Source: Mycolicibacter arupensis (lineage in GTDB: Bacteria; Actinomycetota; Actinomycetes; Mycobacteriales; Mycobacteriaceae). From it: a stretch of 64,000 nt of DNA. The notes beneath the pieces are model-generated. The model was not told the DNA's origin. It did not search any database and was given only the letters and a program-made list of their open reading frames with translations. The position numbers and the translations under genes were made by a program. Below, in pieces: positions 1-8,281 of the stretch (position 1 is its first letter; each line of letters starts with the position of its first letter). The stretch is taken from positions 27,093 to 91,092 of the forward strand of contig NZ_MVHH01000015.1 in the NCBI RefSeq assembly GCF_002086515.1, in the 5' to 3' direction.

Positions 1-862
1 TCTCGCTGCGGGGAAAGTTGTCGTAGCGCGTGCGCGCGGCATGCCCATGATTGACCAGTTCGGCCACCGAGTCCGACGCCGACAGTGAGTCGCGCGCGTC
101 GGCCAGCAGCGCGATGGCACGATCCAGGGCCGGCAGCAGTTGCTGCCAGTTGGCCTCGCACATAGCCCGGACCAGGTCCGGGGCAGTCCCGGCGACTCGG
201 GTGCCGTCCCGGAACGATCCCGCCGCCAGGGCGAACGCCAGCGGGACATCGGCGGCGGTGACGGCCAGCGCCTCGGCCAGCAGATGCGGCAGATGCGAAA
301 TGGCGGCCGCGGCGGCGTCGTGCTCGGTGGAGCGGGCCGGAACCGCCACCGATCCGCAGTCCAGGATCAGATCCAGCACCTCGGCGAACACCTGCGGATC
401 GACGTGGTCGTCGACACTGATCACCCACGGCGCGCCCTGGAACAGCTCGGCGTGCCCGGCCGGCCAGCCGGAATGGGCGGTACCGGCCATCGGGTGGCCG
501 CCGACGAAGCGGGTCTGCAGTCCGGCGGCGGTGATCGCCTCGAGCACCGCGCTCTTGACGCTGGTGACGTCGGTCAGCGGGCATTGGGGTGCCAGCCGGC
601 TGATGGGGCCGAGCAGCATCGGCAGCGCCGGCACGGGGACGGCGATCACGATCAGGGCACCCGTCTGCGCGGCCCGGGTCAGGGCCGATTCCAGCTCGGT
701 GGTGGCGTCGAAACCGTCGGCCACCGCGGCGTTGACCCCGTCGGCGGACCTGTTGTAGCCGAACGCCTCCCGGCCGGCTGCCGCTGCCGCACGCAGCACC
801 GAGCCGCCGATCAGGCCCAGCCCCAATACGCACACCGGTGTTTTCACTGTGCTTGCCGTCAC
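1..862 (-). CDS. tyrA: Prephenate dehydrogenase, 3' end cut by window edge
   Basis: Oxidises prephenate to 4-hydroxyphenylpyruvate in tyrosine synthesis, using NAD(P). The frame opens at GTG 862 and stays open to the left edge, so the C-terminus is missing. The N-terminus has a Rossmann nucleotide-binding motif GLGLIGGS (residues 14-21), followed by a GGHPMAGT segment typical of the prephenate dehydrogenase active site. It matches the M. tuberculosis Rv3754 position, next to the Rv3753c/tadA pair, which is transcribed divergently from 920. The start is preferred because it puts the Rossmann motif near the N-terminus. The family call is firm; the start is likely but not certain. Confidence 0.9.
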   Translation of the reverse strand, partial: MTASTVKTPVCVLGLGLIGGSVLRAAAAAGREAFGYNRSADGVNAAVADGFDATTELESALTRAAQTGALIVIAVPVPALPMLLGPISRLAPQCPLTDVTSVKSAVLEAITAAGLQTRFVGGHPMAGTAHSGWPAGHAELFQGAPWVISVDDHVDPQVFAEVLDLILDCGSVAVPARSTEHDAAAAAISHLPHLLAEALAVTAADVPLAFALAAGSFRDGTRVAGTAPDLVRAMCEANWQQLLPALDRAIALLADARDSLSASDSVAELVNHGHAARTRYDNFPRSE

Positions 863-919
863 CTGTCCAGGTTGGCACACGCTGGTAAAGGGCGTAGACG
901 GCGACTACCGTAGGCGCCC

Positions 920-1435
920 ATGGGAGCACAGAGCTCGTCCGCACAGGGCCGGCCGGCAGACACGCTGGACGGTTTCGGAGTGGCTGTTGTGCGCGAAGAC
1001 GGCAAGTGGCGTTGCACGTCGATGCGCGCCGCAGCGCTTACCAGCCTTTCCACAGCAGAGACGGAGCTTCGTGAGTTACGCAGTGCCGGAGCGGTTTTCG
1101 GTCTGATCGACGTCGACGACGAGTTTTTCGTAATCATCCGGCCCGGCCCGGCCGGCACCCGGCTGCTGCTCTCGGACGCCACGGCCGCGCTGGACTACGA
1201 CCTCGCCGACGAGGTGCTTGAGGAGATCGACGCCGATATCGACGCCGATGACCTGGAAGACGCCGACCCGTTCGAGGAGGGCGATCTCGCGGTGCTGTCC
1301 GACATCGGGCTGCCCGCCGCGGTGCTCAGCGTCATCCTGGACGAGTCCGACCTGAGCGTCGAAGAGCAACTGCACCGGATCGCCACCGAGATGGGATTCG
1401 ACGAGCAGCTCACCGCGGCGCTGCCGCAGCGGTGA
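920..1435 (+). CDS. tRNA adenosine deaminase-associated protein
   Basis: A 171-residue acidic protein with no catalytic motif I can see. Its middle is strongly Asp/Glu rich (about residues 85-125). Its reading frame overlaps the tadA start by four bases (GTGA), so the two are translationally coupled. This is the conserved actinobacterial partner gene found next to tadA (Rv3753c position). The family is named from that association, and its biochemical role is not known to me. The ATG lies only about 57 bp from the divergent tyrA start, so the transcript may have a very short or no leader. Confidence 0.85.
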   Translation: MGAQSSSAQGRPADTLDGFGVAVVREDGKWRCTSMRAAALTSLSTAETELRELRSAGAVFGLIDVDDEFFVIIRPGPAGTRLLLSDATAALDYDLADEVLEEIDADIDADDLEDADPFEEGDLAVLSDIGLPAAVLSVILDESDLSVEEQLHRIATEMGFDEQLTAALPQR

Positions 1436-1899
1436 CCGGCGCGCCCGCCGACGAGGACCTGATCCGCGCGGCCCTGGTGGCGGCCGGGCGGGCCGGTCCC
1501 GGTGATGTTCCCGTGGGTGCGGTGATCGTGGGTCCCGACGGCACCGTGCTGGCGCAGGCGGCCAATGCTCGCGAAGCCCTGGGCGACCCCACCGCCCATG
1601 CCGAGGTGCTGGCGATCCGCGCTGCGGCCGCCGTGCTGGGCGACGGCTGGCGACTGACCGGCGCGACGTTGGCCGTCACCCTGGAGCCGTGCACCATGTG
1701 CGCGGGTGCCCTGGTGGCCGCGCGGGTGGAGCGTCTGGTGTTCGGCGCCTATGAACCCAAGACCGGCGCGGTCGGCTCACTGTGGGACGTGGTGCGGGAT
1801 CGGCGCCTCAATCACCGCCCGCAGGTGCGCGGTGGAGTGCTGGCCGCCGAGTGCGCTGCGCCACTGGAAGAGTTCTTCGCCCGACAGCGATTGGGCTGA
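1432..1899 (+). CDS. tadA: tRNA-specific adenosine deaminase
   Basis: Converts adenosine 34 to inosine in tRNA-Arg(ACG). The cytidine-deaminase fold signature is complete: a HAE zinc/proton-shuttle motif in PTAHAEVLAIR and the PCxxC zinc ligands in EPCTMCAGA. Length is 155 residues, normal for bacterial TadA. The GTG start at 1432 overlaps the stop of the associated protein upstream (GTGA), and this arrangement fixes the start. The gene is followed 30 bp later by tRNA-Ser(CGA). Confidence 0.95.
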   Translation: MTGAPADEDLIRAALVAAGRAGPGDVPVGAVIVGPDGTVLAQAANAREALGDPTAHAEVLAIRAAAAVLGDGWRLTGATLAVTLEPCTMCAGALVAARVERLVFGAYEPKTGAVGSLWDVVRDRRLNHRPQVRGGVLAAECAAPLEEFFARQRLG

Positions 1900-1928
1900 G
1901 GGGCACTTCGTTGGGTACGCTGTCCCGC

Positions 1929-2019
1929 GGTGGCGTGTCCGAGCGGCCTAAGGAGCACGCCTCGAAAGCGTGTGTGGGGTAACCCCCCACCGAGGGTTCA
2001 AATCCCTCCGCCACCGCCA
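1929..2019 (+). tRNA. tRNA-Ser (anticodon CGA)
   Basis: The acceptor stem pairs GGTGGCG (1929-1935) with CGCCACC (2009-2015), followed by discriminator G and an encoded CCA (2017-2019). The anticodon stem CACGC/GCGTG encloses loop CTCGAAA, giving anticodon CGA at 1963-1965. A long variable arm (TGGGGT...ACCCCCCA region) marks a class II tRNA, and GGTTCAAATCC gives the T loop. It decodes UCG serine codons. Confidence 0.96.
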
Positions 2020-2023
2020 AGAG

Positions 2024-2058
2024 CCCCGCTCCTGTCTATGCAGGTAGCGGGGTTTTTT
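2024..2058 (+). terminator. Intrinsic terminator of tRNA-Ser
   Basis: A GC-rich stem CCCCGCT/AGCGGGG, extended by the inner pairs CCTG/CAGG, is followed by six T residues at 2053-2058. It lies five bases after the tRNA 3' end. It is the only clear canonical stem-plus-T-run terminator I noticed in the window. Confidence 0.85.
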
Positions 2059-2229
2059 GCGCTCTGCATGCAGTCCCGGTCAGGCTCCCGTGCCCCCACA
2101 CTTTGCCCACAACCCGGCTACCTGTGGGTTAATGCCGGCTGTGCAGAGTGGCCGCGGCAGTCCGCGCCCTACGAACCATGTGGTCCGCGATAGGGACCCT
2201 CTTCGGCTCCAATGACCCCTTCTGACGAT

Positions 2230-2562
2230 CTAGTGTTGCAGCGTGTCGGGGCACATGTATCGCTGCGCACCCTCAATCAGGGGATCGCGGTAAGCGTTCT
2301 GCTGAAACCCCAGAAACGGGATGTCCGCGGTGGTACCGCCGTTGTGGAACACATCGCACACCATATTGGCGACCATGACGTTGCTGACGTCAGCGCCCGG
2401 CGTACCGAAGTAGCCCTGCGGAACACCCTGCGAGTGGATGAAGTCCAGGAACTCCTGCTTATCCGCACTCGCCACTGCGCCTGTCCAGAAAAGCAATCCC
2501 AACGAGGCCACAGCCACACCAGTCAGCCGCAGGACGTTCCTTGTCGCACCACTTCTTGTCAT
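2230..2562 (-). CDS. DUF732 family secreted protein
   Basis: A 110-residue protein with an N-terminal signal peptide (hydrophobic run near residues 12-32, ending around ASA). A compact domain follows with one Cys pair, in MVCD and MCPD. The pattern (FLDFIHSQGV near the start, a central G-rich segment, the late Cys) fits the mycobacterial DUF732 family of small exported proteins of unknown function. It stands alone, facing away from the nuclease at 2732, in a stretch less GC-rich than its neighbours. Function unknown. Confidence 0.75.
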   Translation of the reverse strand: MTRSGATRNVLRLTGVAVASLGLLFWTGAVASADKQEFLDFIHSQGVPQGYFGTPGADVSNVMVANMVCDVFHNGGTTADIPFLGFQQNAYRDPLIEGAQRYMCPDTLQH

Positions 2563-2731
2563 TCCCCAGAGATATCACCTGACGCATTGCCATCGCAGGT
2601 TGTCGTAGGCCGGCGCCAGGCCAGAAAGTGAATCACGGCCGTCCGCGGTAGTAGTAGCAGCGCACCCCGTTTGCTAACAACGCGACAAACCGCACAATGG
2701 CGCTTCGCCTCGCAGGTAACCTGACCATTCC

Positions 2732-3457
2732 ATGAGGCTCACAGTGCCGGTCCGCGTCGCACTTATCGCGGCCCCGGTCCTCGTGTTTCTGCCTGTTGGC
2801 GTCGTGTCGGTCGTCGAAAAGTCTTCCAGCGCATCCACGGTGGTCACTTCGAACTATCCGACCACCTCGCGCGCCGTCGCAGAACCCCGCCCTGCTCTGA
2901 CGAAGCTCAACTCCCTGCCGGTCAAGGGACGTGCGCCGAAGACGCATTTCGGTCGAGCACTGTTCGGCGACCAATGGACAGACGATGTAACCGTTGAAGG
3001 CGGCCACAACGGGTGCGATACCCGCAACGACATGCTGCGCCGTGATCTCGCCGGGGCCGGCTTCAAACCTGGTCGCAAGACCTGCGTTGTCCTTTCCGGC
3101 ACCCTGAACGACCCTTATACCGGCGAGACGATCCTGTTCCAGCGGGGCGCCGGATCATCGAGTCAAGTCCAGGTAGACCACGTCGTTCCGCTACTCGACG
3201 CATGGCAGAAGGGTGCCCAGGACTGGGACTACATGGCCCGTCGAAACTTCGCCAATGACCCCATCAACCTGCAAACCACCACTGCCGCAGCCAATCGAGA
3301 GAAGGGCTCCGCAGATGCGGCCACATGGCTGCCGCCCAATAAGGCTTACCGCTGCACCTATGCAACCCGCATCATCGACATCAAGGCCCGCTACGGGCTG
3401 TGGGTGACCCAATCTGAGCGTGACGCGCTGGCCCGTGTGCTCGCCGAATACTGCTAG
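2732..3457 (+). CDS. Secreted HNH/DUF1524-type nuclease
   Basis: A 241-residue protein with an N-terminal hydrophobic export segment (about residues 5-28). The C-terminal half carries the GmrSD/DUF1524-type HNH features: VDHVVPLLDAW with the catalytic His, then a downstream FANDPINL and an N-R-E-K segment before a WLPP motif. This family occurs in actinobacteria as single exported nucleases. Extracellular or periplasmic DNA degradation is inferred from the family and the signal. The region looks lower in GC than its neighbours and sits beside a tRNA-Ser, consistent with acquisition, but no integrase or repeat boundary is visible. Confidence 0.8.
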   Translation: MRLTVPVRVALIAAPVLVFLPVGVVSVVEKSSSASTVVTSNYPTTSRAVAEPRPALTKLNSLPVKGRAPKTHFGRALFGDQWTDDVTVEGGHNGCDTRNDMLRRDLAGAGFKPGRKTCVVLSGTLNDPYTGETILFQRGAGSSSQVQVDHVVPLLDAWQKGAQDWDYMARRNFANDPINLQTTTAAANREKGSADAATWLPPNKAYRCTYATRIIDIKARYGLWVTQSERDALARVLAEYC

Positions 3458-3539
3458 CCGCAACGGGCATGAATGCCCACGTCTGGCCCACTTCCGGGGT
3501 GATCTCCAACCCGCGAAATCCGGTCCATCGACCCGCTGA

Positions 3540-4175
3540 TCAGCGCGGCCGGTCCACCGCATACGTCCCGGCGTCGTCGACGAACTCCACCCGTACCTGG
3601 CGCGCTGCGCCGTCCACGGTGACCGAGCAGGTGAAGCTGGTGCCGCTGCGCACGGTCGGGTTGACCCCGTTGTTGCAGCGGACGTTCGTCACGTCCGTGC
3701 GTCCGTAGCCGTCGATCGGGTCGGTGAGTACCTGGCGCACACCGTCCTGTGCCCGTGACACGTCCAGCTCGACCGGTCCGGACCCGCCCACGCCACGTAG
3801 CACCCATGCCAGCAGCACGGTCAGGGCAAGCAGCCCGGTGATGGCCGTGGCGATCAATAGCGCCCGGCTCGGTCGAGACGGGGGAGCGGCGGGCGTGGGG
3901 CGTTGGCCGGCGGCCGCCTTGGGCTGCGCGTGGTCCCGCCGCACCGGCGGCCGCGGACCGGGCGCCGCGGGCCGGTGCCCCCGCGGTGGCCGGGGAGCCT
4001 GCGGTGGAGGTGTCGGGGGCCGGCGCAACTCGAGGTACCAGGGCTGCTCGGGCGGCCGGGGGCGCCGCACCGGCGGCGGTTGTGGTCCCCGCGGCCGGGG
4101 CGGCTGCTGCGGTGGCCGCGGCAGCGGGTTGGCCCTGCGGTCCGGGGGCCTGCGCGGGTCTTCGGGATGGCTCAC
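3540..4175 (-). CDS. Proline-rich membrane protein with DUF4333 domain
   Basis: A 211-residue protein. Residues 1-100 are extremely rich in Pro and Arg and probably disordered and cytoplasmic. A single transmembrane helix lies around residues 104-125. The outer C-terminal domain contains two Cys (VRCNNGV and FTCSV) and fits the DUF4333 family of small extracytoplasmic domains. It is the last gene of a leftward operon, 13 bp after the metallopeptidase, so a cell-envelope role is inferred. The precise function is unknown. Confidence 0.7.
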   Translation of the reverse strand: MSHPEDPRRPPDRRANPLPRPPQQPPRPRGPQPPPVRRPRPPEQPWYLELRRPPTPPPQAPRPPRGHRPAAPGPRPPVRRDHAQPKAAAGQRPTPAAPPSRPSRALLIATAITGLLALTVLLAWVLRGVGGSGPVELDVSRAQDGVRQVLTDPIDGYGRTDVTNVRCNNGVNPTVRSGTSFTCSVTVDGAARQVRVEFVDDAGTYAVDRPR

Positions 4176-4188
4176 GGCAGCTGGCCCA

Positions 4189-5655
4189 TCACCCGAACCG
4201 TTTCAGGCAGCCATCGCTGTCGCCGAGCAGTCCGGAGCGAAACGCCAGAATCCGGGTGAAACCCGCCGGAACCGTGTCGTCGTTGGCGTCACTGGCGACG
4301 ATCCCGTTCATGAGCAGGCCGGTGACCGCCTCGTCCAGATCGCCGCCGGCCAGTGTCAGACCCGGCCCGGACGACAACGTCATGGGCTCGGCCATCCGGC
4401 GCTGCGCCACGCCGGTCAGGCACGCCGTGCGTAACGCCGCCGCCGCGGATTCCAGATCGACCTCTCGTTCCCGCTGCACCGCAAGCGCATACCGCGACGT
4501 CACCGCCGACAACCCGGTGTTGTCGCCCTGGGGCAGGCCCAGCGTCGACTGATCCGTCGGCGCGCTCATCTCCTGCAACGCGGGTAGGTCCACCACGATG
4601 AGGTTGGACTCGGGGCAGTAGGCCACCGGGTCGGGCTGGTGGCCGCTGGGACATTTGCCCGACGTAGACAGATCCGGTGGGCGCGACAGGCCAAAGATCT
4701 GGCCCAGCTGTTCCATCAGGGTCGCCAGCACCGCGTCGTCGATCACCAGATCGCTTTGCGGGTTCTCCGAATCGAACAGCGAGTCCGGCAGATTGCCCCG
4801 ACGAGCGCCGATCTCGTCCATGGTGATCTCGCCGCACATCTCGGCACCGCCGTCGAAGCCGGTCTGAAAAGCGCTCACCCGGTCCAGCGCCGTGCCGTGC
4901 TCGTCGGAGATCGACAGCGGATTGTCGGGCGTCGACACCGGATCGCGGATCACGATCAGACCGGCCAGCACGTGGTTGAGTCCATCGCCGGTGCTCACCT
5001 GGACCCGCGGCGAACTTCCCGCGGCGACCCACTGCAGATACACGCCGGCGAAACAGTCGGCCTGCTGTTCGCGGACCAGGGTGCGTGTCAGCGGGTTGAC
5101 GGTCCCGGCCATGTTCTGCAGGGCGTGGCCGTACTCGTGGGCCAGCGTCCCGTTGATCGCCATGTCGCCGAAGTACTTTCGTGCGGTGGGCAGAAACTTG
5201 GCGCGGTCCCAGGCCATGGTGTCCAGCCGGCGGCAGTACATGGCATTCGGCAGATGGTAAACGTCTCCGCCGCACACTGGCGGTCCGTCGGGGTCGGTGG
5301 AGTCATAGGAGATCAGTGACGAGACGGGCTGAAAACGTCCAGGCAGCTCCGGGCCGTAGTGCTGAGTCCAGAAGTCCTCGATGTCGTCGATCGCCAGCAG
5401 CGACAGCCGGTCGATCTCGCCGCCATCGCTGCCCTGCACGCGGGCGGTGACGGGGCCGACCTCACCGCGCGGGCCGCTGGGGCCTTCGGTGGTGGGCAGC
5501 CCGCCGACCCGGCCGGGGTCATACAACATGGATCTCGCCTTACCCGCGACCACGGTGGGTGTGCCGGTCTGCGCGCAGCCCGACAGTGCCAGGATCACGG
5601 TGGCTACCCCGAAAAGTGTTCTGGCGGTGCGGTGGAATCGGTATCGCGGCATCAT
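4189..5655 (-). CDS. Putative neutral zinc metallopeptidase, lipoprotein
   Basis: The 488-residue protein begins with a lipoprotein signal ending in the lipobox LSGC (Cys 27). The HEYGH zinc motif is at residues 173-177 and a third ligand is likely in REQQAD (Glu 196). This is the gluzincin-like arrangement of the neutral zinc metallopeptidase family (YpfJ-like). The start at 5655 is chosen because its ATG overlaps the amidase stop (TGATG), implying coupling. It is surface-anchored, downstream of a peptidoglycan amidase, so it may process envelope proteins. The substrate is unknown. Confidence 0.85.
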   Translation of the reverse strand: MMPRYRFHRTARTLFGVATVILALSGCAQTGTPTVVAGKARSMLYDPGRVGGLPTTEGPSGPRGEVGPVTARVQGSDGGEIDRLSLLAIDDIEDFWTQHYGPELPGRFQPVSSLISYDSTDPDGPPVCGGDVYHLPNAMYCRRLDTMAWDRAKFLPTARKYFGDMAINGTLAHEYGHALQNMAGTVNPLTRTLVREQQADCFAGVYLQWVAAGSSPRVQVSTGDGLNHVLAGLIVIRDPVSTPDNPLSISDEHGTALDRVSAFQTGFDGGAEMCGEITMDEIGARRGNLPDSLFDSENPQSDLVIDDAVLATLMEQLGQIFGLSRPPDLSTSGKCPSGHQPDPVAYCPESNLIVVDLPALQEMSAPTDQSTLGLPQGDNTGLSAVTSRYALAVQREREVDLESAAAALRTACLTGVAQRRMAEPMTLSSGPGLTLAGGDLDEAVTGLLMNGIVASDANDDTVPAGFTRILAFRSGLLGDSDGCLKRFG

Positions 5656-6395
5656 CACCTGCTCAGGTAGGCCACGATCCCGTTGGTGACGGCCGTGGCG
5701 TACTGCGCCCGCCCGTCGGCGCTCTCCAGCAGTGCTGCGTCCTGCGGATTGCGCATGTTGCCCAGCTCGACCAGCACCGCCGGATACTCGGCCAGGTTCA
5801 GCCCGGCCAGATCCGCCCGGCCGTACAGGCCTTCGGCGCCCAGATAACTCGATGGGGGAATTCCGGCTGCTGTCAGGGAATCCCGGATGTCGGCGGCCAG
5901 CGCCAGTGCCGGACCGGACTGGGCATCGTTGAGAGCCGGGCTGGAGTAGTTGACGTGAAATCCGCGGCCTGAGGCCGGTGCGCCGTCGGCGTGAATGGAC
6001 ACGATCGCGTCCGGGTGCGCGGCGTTGGCCGCCGCCGCCCGCGCGTCGATGCACGGGCCCACCGACGTGTCGTCACCGCGCGAGAGCTCGGTGTGCACCC
6101 CGAGCTGATCGAGGGCGGCCCGAACGCGGTTGGTCACGTCCCAGGTCAGGGCGTGCTCGGGGTAGCCGTCGTCGGACGCGGTGCCACTGGTCTGACAGGG
6201 CTTGGTGCCGCCGCGGCCGTTAGGTACTTGCCGGCCGATCGAGGCGTCGTTGGCACCGCTGTGGCCCGGATCCAGAAAGACGGTTTTGCCGGCAATGGCG
6301 GGGGCGGTGGGATCTGCGGCGGCTGCGGGCGCCACTACGCCGGCCGCCAGGAGGAACGCGGCCGAGACAAGGGGGCCCAGGCTCCGGCGACGCAC
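5655..6395 (-). CDS. N-acetylmuramoyl-L-alanine amidase (Rv3717/Ami1-like)
   Basis: A zinc amidase of the Amidase_3 fold that cleaves between MurNAc and L-Ala in peptidoglycan. Zinc ligands are visible as LDPGHSG (His 45), YPEHA (Glu 78) and a later SIHADG His, and VELGNMRN carries the catalytic Glu. The first ~27 residues form a signal peptide. Length is 246 residues, close to Rv3717. A closely similar paralogue lies at 36083-36841, where the Rv3717 orthologue is expected beside recR, so this copy is the extra one. First gene of a three-gene operon. Confidence 0.9.
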   Translation of the reverse strand: MRRRSLGPLVSAAFLLAAGVVAPAAAADPTAPAIAGKTVFLDPGHSGANDASIGRQVPNGRGGTKPCQTSGTASDDGYPEHALTWDVTNRVRAALDQLGVHTELSRGDDTSVGPCIDARAAAANAAHPDAIVSIHADGAPASGRGFHVNYSSPALNDAQSGPALALAADIRDSLTAAGIPPSSYLGAEGLYGRADLAGLNLAEYPAVLVELGNMRNPQDAALLESADGRAQYATAVTNGIVAYLSR

Positions 6396-6445
6396 CGGGC
6401 AAGACTAGCAAGCGGTCACGGGGTCCTTAGGGGTCTAATGGATCG

Positions 6446-7804
6446 ATGCAGCTGATGTCACCGCTCGATTCGGTCTTCCTGCTGACCGAGACGCGTGAGC
6501 ACCCCATGCACGTCGGCGGGTTGATGTTGTTGGAGCCGCCAGAAGGCGCCGGGCCGGAGTTCGTCGGCGAGATCTACCGGGGGCTGCTGGCCGCCGGCGA
6601 CCTGCAGCCCGACTTCCGCAAGCGTCCGGCGAAGCTGCTCGGCGGAATCTCCAGTGTGGGGTGGGCCTTCGACGACGACGTCGATCTCGACTACCACGTG
6701 CGGCGCTCGGCGCTGCCTGCGCCGGGGCGGGTGCGTGAATTGCTGGAGCTGACATCGAGGCTGCACGGCAGCCTGCTCGACCGGCACCGCCCGCTGTGGG
6801 AGGCCCACGTGGTGGAGGGCCTGGCCGACGGCCGGTTCGCTGTGTATGTCAAGGTCCACCACTCGCTGATCGATGGTGTCTCACTGTTGCGACTGATGCG
6901 ACGCACCCTGTCGGTCGACCCGCACGAGCCGGAACTGCGCACCCCGTGGTCCGTGCGGCTGTCGTCGCGGCCCCGCACCGAATCTTCCTCCCCGTTGGGC
7001 GAACTGACGCAGATGGTCAAAGGCGTTGCCGCCCTGGGGCCGTCCACACTCAAGCTGGCGCGTGCCGCGCTGCTGGAACAGCAACTGACGCTGCCCTTCG
7101 AAGCGCCGCGCACCATGCTCAACGTCAAGATCGGCGGGGCGCGCCGGTGCGCGGCGCAGTCCTGGCCGGTGGAGCGGATCATTGCCGTCAAACGGGCGGC
7201 CGGGGTCACCCTCAACGATGTGGTGCTGGCGATGTGCGCCGGGGCGCTGCGGGCCTATCTCGACGAGCAGCATGCCCTGCCGGACCATCCCCTGGTGGCG
7301 ATGGTCCCGGTGAGTCTGAGGACCGAGGCCGAAGCCGATTCCGGGGGCAACATGGTCGGCGCGATTCTGTGCAATCTGGCCACCGACGTGAAGGATCCGG
7401 CGCAGCGGCTGGCGACCATCAGCGCGTCGATGCGGGGCAACAAGAAGGTGTTCAGTGAGCTGCCGCGTACCCAGGCGCTGGCCTTGTCGGCGGCCAACAT
7501 GGCGCCGCTGGCGCTGGCAGCCATCCCCGGGTTCGTCTCCACGGCCAAGCCGCCGTTCAACATCGTCATCTCCAACGTGCCCGGTCCGGCCGAGCCGCTG
7601 TATTGGCACGGCGCTCGCCTGGACGGCAACTATCCGATGTCGATCGCCTTGGATGGCCAGGCGCTGAACATGACCGTCGTCAGCAATGCCGGCAACCTCG
7701 ACTTCGGGCTGGTCGGCTGCCGTCGCTCGGTGCCGCATCTGCAACGACTGCTCGGGCACCTGGACACGGCGCTGGAGGACCTGGAACACGCCCTGGGGGT
7801 GTAA
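6446..7804 (+). CDS. Wax ester synthase/diacylglycerol acyltransferase
   Basis: Transfers acyl-CoA to diacylglycerol or fatty alcohols, making triacylglycerol or wax esters for storage. The catalytic HHxxxDG motif is intact (HHSLIDG, residues 138-144), as is the C-terminal SNVPGP motif. At 452 residues it has the usual family length. It is followed three bases later by a NUDIX gene, the same pairing as tgs2 (Rv3734c) with Rv3733c in M. tuberculosis, so it is the likely tgs2 counterpart. It is divergent from the amidase operon with 50 bp between. Confidence 0.9.
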   Translation: MQLMSPLDSVFLLTETREHPMHVGGLMLLEPPEGAGPEFVGEIYRGLLAAGDLQPDFRKRPAKLLGGISSVGWAFDDDVDLDYHVRRSALPAPGRVRELLELTSRLHGSLLDRHRPLWEAHVVEGLADGRFAVYVKVHHSLIDGVSLLRLMRRTLSVDPHEPELRTPWSVRLSSRPRTESSSPLGELTQMVKGVAALGPSTLKLARAALLEQQLTLPFEAPRTMLNVKIGGARRCAAQSWPVERIIAVKRAAGVTLNDVVLAMCAGALRAYLDEQHALPDHPLVAMVPVSLRTEAEADSGGNMVGAILCNLATDVKDPAQRLATISASMRGNKKVFSELPRTQALALSAANMAPLALAAIPGFVSTAKPPFNIVISNVPGPAEPLYWHGARLDGNYPMSIALDGQALNMTVVSNAGNLDFGLVGCRRSVPHLQRLLGHLDTALEDLEHALGV

Positions 7805-7807
7805 AAG

Positions 7808-8281
7808 GTGGCCAAGCACAGTGCCGGGCTGCTGTTGTACCGCGCGGGCGCCGACGGCGGGGTCGAGGTGCTGATCGTGCACCCCGGTGGGCCGTTGTGG
7901 GCGCGCAGGGATGACGGCGCCTGGTCGATCCCCAAGGGGGAGTATCCCGACGGTGCGGACCCCTGGGACACCGCGCGACGCGAATTCGTCGAGGAGATCG
8001 GCCTGCAGCCGCCCGACGGCGAACGGACCGAACTCGGTGTGGTGCGTCAGGCCGGCGGCAAACTGGTCACGGTGTTCGCGGTGCGCGGCGAGCTCGACGT
8101 CACCGATGCCCGCAGTAATACGTTCGAGCTGGAGTGGCCGCCGCGATCCGGGAAGCTGCGCGAGTTTCCCGAGGTCGACCGTGTCGGTTGGTTCCCAGTG
8201 GACCAGGCACGCGTCAAACTGCTGGCGGGCCAGCGTCCGGCCCTGGATCGGTTGACGAGCTACCTGGGCCTTGAGTCCTAA
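7808..8281 (+). CDS. NUDIX hydrolase
   Basis: A 157-residue NUDIX-fold protein that probably cleaves a nucleoside diphosphate-linked substrate. The NUDIX box can be read from GEYPDGA through REFVEEIGL. The REUxEExGU part is intact, but the Glu expected at box position 7 is Ala. That position is less critical than the later metal-binding Glu residues, so activity is still plausible. The GTG start lies three bases after the acyltransferase stop. Its end overlaps the end of the convergent FAAL gene by four bases. Substrate unknown. Confidence 0.85.
   Translation: MAKHSAGLLLYRAGADGGVEVLIVHPGGPLWARRDDGAWSIPKGEYPDGADPWDTARREFVEEIGLQPPDGERTELGVVRQAGGKLVTVFAVRGELDVTDARSNTFELEWPPRSGKLREFPEVDRVGWFPVDQARVKLLAGQRPALDRLTSYLGLES

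Noticed and set aside
1929..3457. Integrated element at tRNA-Ser(CGA)
   Set aside because: No integrase, no repeat of the tRNA 3' end and no phage genes were seen.
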